Below are positions 24,627 to 36,990 of a DNA stretch of 64,000 nucleotides, piece by piece (position 1 is the stretch's first letter; each line of letters begins with the position of its first letter). The stretch comes from Notospermus geniculatus (lineage: Eukaryota; Nemertea; Pilidiophora; Heteronemertea; Lineidae). The stretch is taken from positions 334,823 to 398,822 of the forward strand of contig NMRB01000080.1 in assembly GCA_002633025.1 (NCBI GenBank), in the 5' to 3' direction. A program made the position numbers and the translations under genes. The notes beneath the pieces are model-generated. The model was not told the DNA's origin, did no database searches, and saw only the letters and a list, made by a program, of their open reading frames with translations.

Positions 24627-24784
24627 TATGGTGTTAACATTTCATTTTATTCATGTCCTTCAAACAGACCATTTCCATGACAACTATAGAATCAGACGTT
24701 ACATTTTAAATCTCCTTGAAGACATCTTTCTTTATCAGCATCCAAGATTAATTTAACTCTTCAATACCAACAAATATGACCTTT

Positions 24785-25435
24785 CTTCCTCCAAATACAC
24801 GACTGTGTCAGCCAAAGTAAGCATGATTACTTAACTCTTTACACCACAGACAGGCGCCAAATACAAGACTCTGTCAACACATTAAATCTTTACACCATTG
24901 ACCTTAGTGGCTCCAAATCCAAAACTGTGTGAACCTAAGTGAGCACGATTGCCTAACTCCTTAAACCACAGGCCTTACTGGCTCCAAAATACTGCCTCAG
25001 CCCAGCCTAAGTAATCATGATTACCTAACTCTTTTTAGACCATAGACCTTCTGTCTCCAAATACAATACTGTATTAACCTAAGTAATCATGATTACTTAA
25101 CTCTTTACACCATAGACCTTTTGTCTCCAAATACATACTGAGGACCTAAGTAAGTACAATTACAACTCTTTACAAAATAGACCTTCTTGTTTTCAAATAC
25201 AATACTGTGTGAACCAAGTAAGCACAATTACCTAACTCTTACACCATAGACTTATTGGGTCCAAATACAATACTCTGTGAACCTCAGTAAGCACGATTAC
25301 TGAACTCTTTATACCATGGACTTATTGGTACCAATATACAATACTGTGTCAACCTAAGTAAATACAACTTCCTTAACTCCTTACACCATAGACCCTTTTG
25401 GCTCCAAATACAAGACTGTAAACCTGAGTATTGTT
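24785..25435. repeat. 70-bp minisatellite (copy 1)
   Basis: About ten degenerate 60-70 bp units built on CTCCAAATACAATACTGTGT, AACCTAAGTAATCATGATTA and TTAACTCTTTACACCATAGA. Each contains a TAATCATGATTA palindrome or a decayed form of it. Confidence 0.85.
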
Positions 25436-26769
25436 GAAAGAACTAGAGTTTTGGAGAATATTTCTGCAGTCGAATAGTGTCATCCTCTTAATCATAAGCA
25501 GGCCTGATGGAGGATAGAAATAAACCCTCGACCTCTCAGTTCACAGCCGTCACTGTTTCAACTACACTTCAACTCTCACAGGCTTACTAAAGATGTCAAC
25601 TTTTCTTTTATTATTGAACAAGTTGATATTTTCTAAGACCATGAATGCTCAACACAGTGGTTCACAATAAAATCAGAACTCCGCTCTTCTATGGTAAAGA
25701 AGGAGTTAATCCTTAAGAGTTCAAATACGAGCCAATCTTCTCTAAGTAAATTTCATACTATTGCGATGCGACAATCGTCTTATTTTAATGAGAAGATTTC
25801 ATGACATGATGACATTCCCTGTGGCTCCGTGGCAGGTAACTGGAGTCTGCGAGACAAGTGCACGAACGGTACTTCGCACTTAGAAAAGAATTAGAGTCAG
25901 ATGTCTTAGCAATAGCATGGAAGTGAAGTTTACAAAAAGAAGATCAAATGAGCTGTAGTCATAGAGACAGAGTCGTAAGGATACGTTTGCAATTATTAGA
26001 TACAAAGGGGTTGCCAGTGAACCCCAAATTTTGTCCCTGTCACTGAATCACTGTATTTGCAGGCAGTTAAACCGGGCTCAGGTCGACATTGTGTCTTGAA
26101 GCAACTCGCGGCAACTAGCTTTCAGGCAATGGAAGCAACTCAGAGTGACTGATTTTGTCGACCTGAACACGTTTGCGTCTCCGAGCAACTGCCGCGAGTT
26201 TAGAAAATTTTCAGTCCATAGCAAACGAAGTGAGTACAAATGTCTTGTAAATGCTATAATAAAGTGAGAGTTCCAGTTCAAAAACCCCAGCAAGGACAGA
26301 AATCAGAATCGCTACTCCCCTAAGACATGTTTACACTCCTTCTTACTATAAACTTAAGTAAATATACATCTCATGTAAGAATCTCATCCTTATCTCGTCA
26401 CCAGATGAGAATCTATTGGAATTCACATGTCTTTCTTGATAAGACTTTAACCATTGCCGATGACTGACGACCGTAAAGATAGCGTGAGGCTTCATCGTTA
26501 GTCTATAAAGTTTGAGTTCATCTGGTATCAACGGTAGAGGTGTCGTCTGACTTGACACTTTAACCACGGTCCATCCTGAAACCTTTCTGAAATGACAGGA
26601 GCTGCTCATTCAGCACCCAAATCTAAAGTTAAAGTTAAAGTTTGGGTTTATAGTCTGATATCAACAACGGTAGAGGTGTCATCCGACTTTACACTTTAAC
26701 CCCAATCTATCCTGAAACCTTTCAGTAGAACTCAGATGAGCTGCTCATTCAGTGCTACAATCGAGCATT

Positions 26770-26913
26770 TCTGACCGGTACCCATTTATATACCTGGGTG
26801 GAGAGAGGCCAGTGAGGCAAAGAGACTTGCCTAAAGTCTCACGCCCAGTGGGATTCGAACCCGGGACCCTCTGACCGCTAGTCGGAGACCCGAACCTCTA
26901 CGCCACCGTGGCA
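26770..26913 (-). mobile_element. tRNA-derived SINE
   Basis: Read on the minus strand it begins with a tRNA-like head. Box A is TGGCGTAGAGG (26905-26896) and box B GGTTCGAATCC (26861-26851). A body containing CACCCAGGTATATAAATGGG follows. The head cannot fold as an intact tRNA across the full length, and the 3' body is that of a SINE, so I do not call a tRNA gene. Confidence 0.7.
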
Positions 26914-26927
26914 AACCTGATCACTTT

Positions 26928-27085
26928 CAGACCAGTACCCATTTAATATACACCTGGGTGGAGAGAGGCCGGGATTGAGGCCCGGTTGGTAAGAGACATA
27001 CCCAGAATCTCACGCTGACAGTGGGATTTGAACCTGAGACTTCGTGACTACAAGCCAGAGACCAGAGCCACTAGACCACCAGTTA
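26928..27085 (-). mobile_element. Second tRNA-derived SINE, same orientation
   Basis: Shares the CACCCAGGTGTATATTAAAT body. The head has box A TGGTCTAGTGG and box B GGTTCAAATCC, a different tRNA-like head from its neighbour. Confidence 0.65.
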
Positions 27086-27429
27086 TCTGTTCGAGTTGTG
27101 GACCAATTTTGACTGTTTTGGCAATAAGAATAGCCACACCATCGTCTCCTGTCCAGAGCAAATTAATTGAAACAAGGTTCAACATGTCCTTGTCAAACCC
27201 TAACACTTATACAGAACCTTGTGTCCGGCGTGTTCAGTAATAGACATGTCAATCCAAAAAGAAATCTAGCAAATCCCGGACTGAACACATTTCATTTTAT
27301 TCATGTCCTTCAAACAGACCATTTCCATGACAACTATAAAATCAGACGTTACATTTTAAATCTCCTTGAAGACATCTTTCTTTATCAGCATCCAAGATTA
27401 ATTTAACTCTTCAATACCAACAAATACAT

Positions 27430-27945
27430 GTATGACCTTTCTTCCTCCAAATACAAGACTGTGTCAGCCAAAGTAAGCATGATTACTTAACTCTTCACAC
27501 TCTTTACTCTTTACACCAGTGACCTTTTTGGCTCCAAATACAATACTGTGTGTGAACCTAAGTGAGCACAATTACCTAACTCCTTATACCAGGCCTTACT
27601 GGCTCCAAAAATACTACCTCAGCCCAGCCTAAGTAAGCAAGACTCGGTGTCAACCTAAGTAAGCATGATTATTTAACTCTTTACACCATAGACGTTTCGT
27701 CTCCAAATACAATACTGTGTGAACCTAAGTAATCATGATTACCTAACTCTTTACACCACATAGACCTTCTGTCTCCAAATACAATACTGTGTGAACCTAA
27801 GTAATCATGATTACTTAACTCTTTACACCATAGACCTTTTATCTCCAAATACAATACTGAGGACCTAAATAAGTACAATTACTTAACTCTTTACAACATA
27901 GACCTTATTGTTTCCAAATACAATACTGTGTGAACCAAGTACCGG
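27430..27945. repeat. 70-bp minisatellite (copy 2)
   Basis: Shorter array of the same units as 24785-25435, with the order and number of units changed. Confidence 0.85.
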
Positions 27946-29089
27946 TAAGAAAAAATACACACACACAGTGGTTTACAACAAAAATCCGAATGCCGCTCTT
28001 CTATGGTAAAGAAGGAGTTAATCCTTAAGACTTCAAATACGAGCCAATCTTCTCTAAGTAAATTTCATACTATTGCGATGCGACAATCGTCTTATTTTAA
28101 TGAGAAGATTTCCTGACATGATGACATTCCCTGTGGCTCCGTGGCAGGTAACTGGAGTCTGCGAGACAAGTGCACGAACGGTACTTCATACTTAGAAAAG
28201 AATTAGAGTCAGATGTCTTAGCAATAGCATGGAAGTGAAATTTACAAAAAGAAGATCAAATGAGCTGTAGTCATAGAGACAGAGTCGTAAGGATACGTTT
28301 GCAATTATTAGATACAAAGGGGTTGCCAGTGAACCCCAAATTTTGTCCCAGTCACTGAATCACTGTATTTGCAGGCAGTTAAGCTGGGCTCAGGTCGGCA
28401 TTGTGTCTTGAAGCAACTCGCGGCAACTAGCTTTCAGGCAATGGAAGCAACTCGGAGTGACTGATCAGTTGCCGATTTTGCGACCTGAGCACGCTTGCGT
28501 CTCCGAGCAACTGCCGCGAGTTTAGAAAATTTTCAGTCCATAGCAAATGAAGTGAGTACAAATGTCTTGTAAATGCTATAATAAAGTGAGAGTTCCAGTT
28601 CAAAAACCCCAGCAAGGACAGAAATCAGAATCGCTACTCTCCTAAGACATGTTTACACTCCTTCTTACTATAAACTTAAGTAAATATACATCTCATGTAA
28701 GAATCTCATCCTTATCGTGTCACCAGATGAGAATCTATTGGAATTCACATGTCTTTCTTGATAAGACTTTAACCATTGCGGATGACTGACGACCGTAAAG
28801 ATAGCGTGAGGCTTCATCGTTAGTCTATAAAGTTTGAGTTCGTCTGGTATCAACGGTGGAGGTGTCGTCTGACTTGACACTTTAACCAAGGTCCATCCTG
28901 AAACCTTTCTGAAAACACAGGAGCTGCTCATTCAGCCCCCAAATCTAAAGTTAAAGTTTGGGTTTATAGTCTGATATCAACAACGGTAGAGGTGTCATCC
29001 GACTTTACACTTTAACCCCAGTGTATCCTGAAACCTTTCAGTAGAACTCAGATGAGCTGCTCATTCAGCGCTACAGTCGAGCATTTCTG

Positions 29090-29228
29090 ACCGGTACCCA
29101 TTTATACACCTGGGTGGAGAGAGGCCAGTGAGGCAAAGAGACTTGCCCAAAGTCTCACGCCCAGTGGAATTCGAACCCGGGACCCTCTGACCGCTAGTCG
29201 GAGACCCGAACCTCTACGCCACCGTGGC
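29090..29228 (-). mobile_element. tRNA-derived SINE (copy 2 of D)
   Basis: Counterpart of 26770-26913, present because of the duplication and not a new insertion. Confidence 0.7.
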
Positions 29229-29242
29229 AAATCTGATCACTT

Positions 29243-29395
29243 TCAGACCAGTACACCTGGGTGGAGTGAGGCCAGGATTGAGGCCCGGTTAGTAAAGAGA
29301 CATACCCAGAATCTCACACTGACAATGGGATTTGAACCTGGGACTTCATGAGTGCAAGCCAGAGACTAGAGCCACTAGACCACCAGTTATTTGTT
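29243..29395 (-). mobile_element. Second tRNA-derived SINE (copy 2 of D)
   Basis: Counterpart of 26928-27085. It has lost the CCATTTAATATA end of the body. Confidence 0.6.
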
Positions 29396-29999
29396 CAAGT
29401 TCTGGACCAATTTTGACTCTTTATAATGGCAATAAGAATAGCCACACCATCGTCTCCTATCCAGAGCAAATTAATTGAAACAAGGTTCAACATGTCCTTG
29501 TCAAACCCTAACACTTATACAGAACCTTGTGTCCGGCGTGTTCAGTAATAGAGTCAAGTAGTTAGGGTACAAGCAACAGAATGAACAGTCGATGTGGTAG
29601 TTCGACCCAAGGGGGCTCTCGTTGGAGAGTAGCCATCGATGGCTCCCCTGATGACTGGCTACAGGACATGATCAAACTGCCAAGATATAAAACTTCCAAG
29701 TAATACAATAAAACGATGATAGTGCCTTTGACCGTAAAGGAATCAAGCCATTAAGGAAAACCATCCTTTATCTATTGACCTAACTTTGGATACATTCATC
29801 CACAGTGGTATCTGACCCAATACCTTGTTCATAGCGAAAAATTTCTGTTTTTGGCGAAACTTTAAAGGCCGATTCCACAAAGTTTCTCATCTTTATTGGT
29901 ATTAAAGGAGATTATCATCCACCAATGTGCTTATCCTTACAGAAACTGATTTATCTGTGACACAATTAAGTTCCCCATCCTTCCATATTCTTTAACAAA

Positions 30000-30188
30000 T
30001 GTGACCCTCCACCACAAAACCAGTCGGAAGTCGCATGGAAAATGAGCCTAAACATACTGAGATGACACCAGGAGATAGAATCACTCAGGCTTCACAATAA
30101 ACAGACAATACTGAAATTGACAGATAATTCATTCCCAACTTGCCAACCTCGGAGCGACTTCCGACTGGTTTTATGGCGGAGGGTCACA
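30000..30188. mobile_element. MITE with about 33-bp terminal inverted repeats
   Basis: Ends TGTGACCCTCCACCACAAAA and its inverted partner (GGCGGAGGGTCACA), extending inward through CCAGTCGGAAGTCGC. The duplication E breakpoint falls inside its right arm at 30154. Confidence 0.75.
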
Positions 30189-31554
30189 AATGGCTGACAA
30201 CATGACTTCAATCAGTTCTTGGTAAAACCTCACTGAAATTAGCAAATTGGTCACCAAAACAAAGATTTAACGTTCGAACACTGATTTCCAATACTATGAC
30301 CCAGTTATCTTCCTGAACCATCAGCAGATGTCTGCGAAGGTCGCCAGTGTTGACAATGACCATATTTGGTCAAAGAAGAAGGATGTGCGCAGACGTCTTT
30401 CCAGGAAAACCCCTGTAATACAGCCATCAAATCTTCCGATACCATTATCAACGAAGTATGGAAAACCTATCATAAACTCTGACATTAAAGCATAGTTGTC
30501 CTAAAAATGCTCTGAAATGGGTTTTTAATCGATAGATTTCGTTTTGAGGTTCCAATTTTTTTGCCCTTGACTCCCACATTTTACCGCCACGACAATACAG
30601 GCAGTGCTGTTCATTATCTGTCGTTGACAAAAGGATATTACCAAGAAGCCAATACTTTGAACCTCGATAAGAAAGCAATGGAACATCAAGTGAAGGATGT
30701 TATGGTGGAAAGTTAGAGATGAGATACAACATGTGTGTAAATGATCATCTGTGAAGTACGGTTACTTTACCATTTGAGGGGCGAACACTGACTTCATTGT
30801 CTGTTGGTTCTTGTTGCAAGTCTTCCACACACAGAACCCATGACACAAGGATTTTTGGGCATGGATACATTTTGGCTCAGCGGTGACTGAAAATTTCTCT
30901 TATACTTTCAAGAAAGTTTCAAGTTTGATTTCTGCTTGCGATAATCACAGTTTACCATTAAAGGCCCTAATTGTCTGCAGTTTCTCAGCTATGGTTGCTC
31001 TTATGTTAAACTCTGGGCAAACGACATCTTTCATGACAAATTTCTCCAACTTGACCCCAACGGCAAAAATAGTTTACCTCATCTGCCCCAGAGTCCAGCA
31101 GACGGTATCTTCCGTCCAAGTTTTCTCACATCCTATGGTACTGATTGAAAAATATTTGAAGAAATGTTGTTCCTGTGAACCATATGAAGAAAGTTTCTTC
31201 AAATTTGTTGCAATTTATTTCCAAGGATTTTAGAAAACTTCAACAGAACATACCGTCTGCTCAAACCTGGGAACAGATGAGTTAAGATTTGTTCATTTTT
31301 TTGATCTTTGAAGTACACCTAAAGATCTTCTGCAAAATGTAGCTCTAACTTTGCACAAAACACTTTAAAAAGCCAGTTATAGTGCTGATTTTAATATCTT
31401 GAATGACCAAATGGTCGTATTGGAGAGGCTTGTTCTCTTTACACGCAGATTCTTGACAAGGAAGGCAAAATACTGCTGTGACAGCAACTCTATTGTCATC
31501 CGATACACTTGAAAAACTAGCGTAGGAGACAAAGCGATGAACAAACCGTGAGAC

Positions 31555-31562
31555 TATAAAAG
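31555..31562 (+). promoter_or_regulatory. TATA box of small ORF (copy 1)
   Basis: TATAAAAG lies 31 nt upstream of an initiator-like TCATTGT at 31584-31590, just before the ATG pair at 31593. Confidence 0.4.
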
Positions 31563-31592
31563 CAACTCGGCGTTCTCAGAAAGTCATTGTTG

Positions 31593-31724
31593 ATGATGGC
31601 TTGCCATCAGATGCTGTTGTCTATTTCTCTTGCAGTGTGTGGGGAAATGAACAAGGTTGTTGAAGACAGGTCGATACTGATGTCAATAACAGGCCTAGGC
31701 GCTGAGCTTGTTGTATGCTGCTGA
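31593..31724 (+). pseudogene. Small ORF, copy 1, shortened by indels
   Basis: Starts with two ATGs 7 nt after the predicted initiation point and encodes 43 residues beginning MMACHQMLLSISLAVCG, a short hydrophobic N-terminus like a signal peptide, then a charged stretch (EMNKVVEDRS). Relative to copy 2 a missing T after GTTGTA brings an early TGA, and two further 2-bp indels follow, so the C-terminal hydrophobic segment is lost. An acceptor-like CTCTTGCAG lies inside the frame, so a spliced reading is also possible. No family recognised. Confidence 0.3.
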
Positions 31725-33621
31725 TGTCTTGTCTGCTGCATGTGTGTACTGCTTAGATTGGGAACAATACATAACCATTCCTTACAATGATCATGTATTG
31801 TGAACAAACAGCAGTACCAGACTATCATGGAGCACCATGTTTTGTATGGTGTTTTTTTGCCCCACTGCATCTCATGATCAGTGGTCAGGCGTGGATCCAC
31901 GATTTGGGAAAAGAGGGGGCGCACTGTTCTAGAAACATTGAAATCTGCGGCGAATTTCAATGATTTGCTCCAAATTTCAGAATTTCACGGTCAATTTTAC
32001 CGATTTGTTGGCCAAAAGGGGGGCAGGTGCCAGGTGAAAGGATTCCCAAAATTATTTCCTGCGGTGACAGTTTCCAGGAACAAGGCGAATATTGAAGGTT
32101 ATCTGCTTCAAGTTACGGAGGTAGCCCTAAAAATAACTCATGTACGGGTGTAAGTCAATGAACTTCCGCCATGTCGCTTACGCAGGTGCAAGTCAATGAC
32201 TTCCTCCGCAGGGACATGAAATGAGTTTGAAGCAATGAATGAATTTCCTCCCTACACAGATCCAACCTTCGACACTAAAAGATGCTAAAAGTAGCAGTTT
32301 AGTAACTAACCATGATGTTAAAAAAATGTGATTTTTTTATCAAACATTTGGTGATTGTCATGATTGTAGGAGAAGCATGTGATTGTTGTACCTTTTGTTT
32401 CTATTGGTAACAAAAAAGTGGTTGAAGTTTAGTTGTTGGGAACTAAATGAAAAGGCACAGTTGTCAAGTTTAATTGACGTAATCTTTCGACCAAGTTACA
32501 TGTAGCCACGATTTGTCGTGAATTTGTTAATCAGGATTCTTTTGATGAAAGGTATAACAGTCAATCATTTCATGACTACTGTCTGCTGAAGATTAGCACG
32601 AACAGATTTTGAGGATTGTTTCATCAGGTACTACATTTTGATTACATCTCCTTACGTAATTTCCTGTCAATTTCTTTTGTGGTGCACAACAATAGTATTT
32701 GTTTATGTAATTGTTCTAATTTGGTATTCCACTGCTAGCTTTCTATCATGTTGTTGGGTTATGACGCAGGTATCATTTAAAATCTAGATAGACCTATTGA
32801 AACAATTCAATTCACCAGTCGTGACTCTCCCAGCCTCCATCTAAACAACCATTTCATTCACCACATCCAGCAGAAATTGCATCAATAACCACACCTTAAG
32901 GGATTACAGATGTTTGACGACACACAAGCAAGGAAGTCAGACGTCATCTTTTATTGTCATCTGTAATACCACAAACTCTGACCTCAAAACAATATCTAAA
33001 TTAAACCCATTATTCATCGCACCCATCAAATATAGGTTTTTTCTTTACGTCAATCAACACTTACGGGATCAAGATTCTTCTGTAGTAGTTGACATTAAAA
33101 CCACAAAAATAAAAAGGCCGACCAAAATATCATGTATTTTACACCGGAATAAATAGAAATCAAACTTCTGATAACAACATCCATTAAACTGCCATACATA
33201 GTCAGAACGACGCCTCGAAAATAACAAACATGATGTCAAAGCTCCATTTGAAAATCAGGCAAAAGCGACTTCCGACTGGTTTTATGGCGGAGGGTCACAA
33301 ATGGTTGACAACATGACTTCAATCAGTTCTTGGTAAAACCTCACCGAAATTAGCAAATTGGTCACCAAAACAAAGATTTAACGTTCGAACACTGATTTCC
33401 AATACTATGACCCAGTTATCTTCCTGAACCATCAGCAGATGTCTGCGAAGGTCGCCAGTGTTGACAATGACCATATTTGGTCAAAGAAGAAGGATGTGCG
33501 CAGACGTCTTTCCAGGAAGACCCCTGTAATACAGCCATCAAATCTTCCGATACCATTATCAACGAAGTATGGAAAACCTATCATAAAGTCTGACATAAAA
33601 GCATAGTTGTCTTAAAAATGC

Positions 33622-33919
33622 TCTGAAATGGATTTTTAATCGATAGATTTCGTTTTGAGGTTCCCATTTTTTAGCCCTTGACTCCCACATTTTACCGCCA
33701 CGACAATACAGGCAGTGCTGTTCATTATCTGTCGTTCACAAAGGATATTACCAAGAAGCCAATACTTTGATCTGAAATGGGTTTTTAATCGATAGATTTC
33801 GTTTTGAGGTTCCAATTTTTTAGCCCTTGACTCCCACATTTTACCACCACGACAATACAGGCAGTGCTGTTCATTATCTGTCGTTGACAAAGGATATTAC
33901 CAAGAAGCCAATACTTTGA
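33622..33919. repeat. 149-bp direct duplication inside copy 2 of E
   Basis: The segment from CTGAAATGG(A/G)TTTTTAAT to CCAATACTTTGA occurs at 33622-33770 and 33771-33919. Copy 1 has it once. Confidence 0.85.
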
Positions 33920-34650
33920 ACCTCGATAAGAAAGCAATGGAACATCAAGTGAAGGATGTTATGGTGGAAAGTTAGAGATGAGATACAACATGTGTGTATA
34001 TCATCATCTGTGAAGTACGGTTACTTTACCATTTGACATGTTTGAGGGGCGATCACTGACTTCATTGTCTGTTGGTTCTTATTGCAAGCTTTCCACACAC
34101 AGAACCCATGGCGCAAGGATTTTTGGGCATGAATACATTTTGGTTCAGTGGTGACTGAAAATTTTCTCTTATACTTTCAAGAAAGTTTCAAGTTTGATTT
34201 CTGCTTGCGATAATCACAGTTTACCATTAAAGGCCCTAATTGTCTGCAGTTTCTCAGCTATGGTTGCTCTTATGTTAAACTCTGGGCAAACGACATCTTT
34301 CATGACAAATTTCTCCAACTTGACCCCAAAGGCAAAAATAGTTTACCTCATCTACCCCCAGAGTCCAGCAGACGGTATATTCTGTCCGAGTTTTCTCACA
34401 TCCTATGGTACTGATTGAAAAATATTTGAAGAAAGGTTGTTCCTGTGATCCATCTGAAGAAAGTTTCTTCAAATTGTTTCCAATTTATTTCCAAGGATTT
34501 TAGAAAACTTCAACAGAACATACCGTCTGCTCAAACCTAGGAGCAGATGAGTTAAGGTTTGTTCATTTTTTTATCTTTGAAGTACACCTAAAGATCTTCT
34601 ACAATATGTAGCTCTTACTTTGCACAAAACACTTTAAAAAGCCAGTTATA

Positions 34651-34891
34651 GACCGTTCTCAAATTGACGTAAACGAGAAAGATCTGCGCACTTCCGCCGA
34701 AATTTCAACCATAACCTCGGTCTGAAGCTGAATGACGTGACGCAGACAGCCCCGCGACAGTGACGTCGACGACGTTGCGTCAGACTCGACCATTGCTGAA
34801 TAATGGATTGCGTCACGTCACCCGGTTTCAGATCGAGGTTATGGTTGAAATTTCGGAGGAAGTGCGCAGATCTGGCAATTTGAGAATGGTC
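34651..34891. mobile_element. 241-bp non-autonomous DNA transposon with TATA target duplication
   Basis: Ends GACCGTTCTCAA and TTGAGAATGGTC are inverted repeats, and the inner arms match through AGATCTGCGCACTTCC and AACCATAACCTCG. It is flanked by TATA at 34647-34650 and 34892-34895. The paralogous copy 1 has the uninterrupted site GTTATAGTGCTG at about 31377, with one TATA, so both ends and the 4-bp target duplication are defined directly. The family is unassigned. Confidence 0.85.
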
Positions 34892-35068
34892 TATAGTGCT
34901 GATTTTAATATCTTGAATGACCAAATGGTCGTATTGGAGAGGCTTGTTCTCTTTACAAGCAGATTCTTGACAGGGAAGGCAAAATACTGCTGTGACAGCA
35001 ACTCTATTGTCATCCGATACACTTGAAAAACTAGCGTAGGAGACAAAGCGATGAACAAACCGTGAGAG

Positions 35069-35076
35069 TATAAAAG
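35069..35076 (+). promoter_or_regulatory. TATA box of small ORF (copy 2)
   Basis: TATAAAAG, same spacing to TCATTGT and the ATG pair as in copy 1. The flank differs by one base (GAGAG versus GAGAC). Confidence 0.4.
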
Positions 35077-35106
35077 CAACTCGGCGTTCTCAGAAAGTCA
35101 TTGTTG

Positions 35107-35280
35107 ATGATGGTTTGCCATCAGATGCTGTTGTCTATTTCTCTTGCAGTGTGTGGGGAAATGAACAAGGTTGTTGAAGACAGGTCGATACTGATGTCAA
35201 TAACAGGCCTAGGCGCTGAGCTTGTTGTATTGCTGCTGATATCTCTCGTCTGCTGCATGTGTGTGTACTGCTTAGACTAG
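35107..35280 (+). CDS. Candidate 57-aa membrane peptide gene (copy 2)
   Basis: The intact copy of the duplicated small frame. The N-terminus (MMVCHQMLLSISLAVCG) could be a signal peptide. A charged stretch of about 17 residues (EMNKVVEDRSILMSITG) follows. The C-terminus is a hydrophobic helix of roughly 15-18 residues (AELVVLLLISLVCCMCVYC) with four Cys, ending in a stop at 35278-35280. A TATA box and an initiator-like motif lie at the expected distance upstream. Only one amino-acid change separates the copies over the first 40 residues, but the C-terminus is not preserved in copy 1. Purifying selection therefore cannot be claimed. It could be a real micropeptide, a first exon of a longer gene, or chance. 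Confidence 0.35.
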   Translation: MMVCHQMLLSISLAVCGEMNKVVEDRSILMSITGLGAELVVLLLISLVCCMCVYCLD

Positions 35281-35550
35281 GAACAATACATGACCATTCC
35301 TTTCAATGACCATGTATTGTCAACAAATGGCAGTACCAGACTATCATGGAGCAACATGTTTTGTATGGTGTTTTTTTGCCCCACTGCATCTCATGATCAG
35401 TGGTCAGGCGTGGATCCATGATTTCGGAAAAGAGGGGTGCACTGTTCTAGAAACATTGAAATCTGCGGCGAATTTCAATGATTTGCTCCAAATTTCAGAA
35501 TTTCACGGTCAATTTTACCGATTTGTTGGCCAAAAGGGGGGCAGGTGCCG

Positions 35551-35755
35551 GATGTGACCCCTGGATCTGTGCCTGGTGGTTTTTAGTGAAAATGCAACAC
35601 AAATTTCTGTGGAGACGCATTGCCTAGGTGCTAGTCAGTCAACAGCTTTTCTGTGTGTAGCAACAATAAAGGGTCACATGGGAGAATTCCCAGCTAACCC
35701 ACAACAATCAGTATCCCTAAGCAATGACAAGGATATTAGTCACTGAGCTACAAGG
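35551..35755. other. Segment present only in copy 2 of E
   Basis: Begins GGATGTGACCCCTGGATCTG and ends GTCACTGAGCTACA. Copy 1 joins GGTGCCAGGTG directly to AAAGGATTCCC. There are no inverted ends or target duplication, so a deletion from copy 1 is as likely as an insertion here. It holds an AATAAA signal. Confidence 0.6.
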
Positions 35756-36990
35756 AAAGGATTCCCAAAATTATTTCCTGCGGTGACAGTTTCCAGGAAC
35801 AAGGCGAATATTGAAGGTTATCTGCTTCAAGTTACGGAGGTAGGCCTAAAAATAACTCATGTACGGGTGTAAGTCTATGAACTTCTGCCATGTCGCTTAC
35901 GCAGGTGCAAGTCAATGACCACTTCCTCCGCAGGGGCGTGAAATGAGTTTGAAGCAATGAACGAATTTCCTCCCCCCACCCTTCGACACTAAAAGATGCT
36001 AAAAGTAGCAGTTTAGTAACTAACCATGATGTTAAAAAAATTTGATTTTTTTATCAAACATTTGGTGATTGTCATGATTGTAGGAGAGGCATGTGATTGT
36101 TGTACCTTTTGTTTCTATTGGTAACAAAAATAGAAACAGTGGTTGAAGTTTAATCGTTGGGCACTAAATGAAAGGCAAAGTTGTCAAGTTTAATTGACAT
36201 AATCTTTCGACCAAGTTACATGTAGCCACGATTTGTCTTGACTTTGTTAATCAGGATTCTTTTGATGAAAGGTACAACAGTCAATCATTTCATGACTACT
36301 GTCTGTCAAAGATTAGCACGAACATATTTTCAGGTTTGTTTCATCAGGTACTACATTTTGATTACATCTCCTACGTAATTTCCTGTCAATTTCTTTTGTT
36401 GTGCACAACAATAGTATTTGTTTATGTAATTGTTCTAATTTGGTATTCCACTGCTAGCTTTCTATCATGTTGTATGGACTTTGGGTTATGACGCAGGTAT
36501 CATTTAAAATCTAGATAGACCTATTGAAACAATTCAATTCACCAGTCGTGACTCTCCCAGCCTCCATCTAAACAACCATTTCATTCACCACATCCAGCAG
36601 AAACTGCATCAACAACCACACCTTAAGGGATTACAAATGTTTGACGACACACAAGCAAGGAAGTCAGACGTCATCTTTTATTGTCATCTGTAATAGCACA
36701 AACTCTGACCTCAAAACAATATCTAAATTAAACCCATTATTCATCGCACCCATCAAATATAGGGTTTTTTCTTTACGTCAATCAACACTTACGGGATCAA
36801 GATTCTTCTGTAGTAGTTGACATTAAAACCACAAAAATAAAAAGGCCGCCCAAAATATCATGTATTTTACACCGGAATAAATAGAAATCAAACTTCTAAT
36901 AACAACATCCATTAAACTGCCATACATAGTCAGAACGACGCCTCGAAAATAACAAACATGATGTCAAAGCTCCATTTGAAAATCAGGCAA

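Larger units (their letters stand above)
24637..29553. repeat. Tandem duplication D, about 2.6 and 2.3 kb
   Basis: Copy 1 is 24637-27243 and copy 2 is 27287-29553, separated by 43 bp. They are colinear: 70-bp repeats, a unique block, a decayed inverted-repeat piece and two SINEs. Copy 2 lacks several 70-bp units and a block corresponding to about 25430-25660. No coding exon was recognised in it; frames such as MSSSCHFRKVSGW at 26.6 kb recur in both copies but follow the repeat structure. Confidence 0.9.

Noticed and set aside
26851-26913. Possible tRNA gene from box A and box B
   Set aside because: Followed by a SINE body and repeated in the duplicate. The acceptor stem does not pair convincingly.
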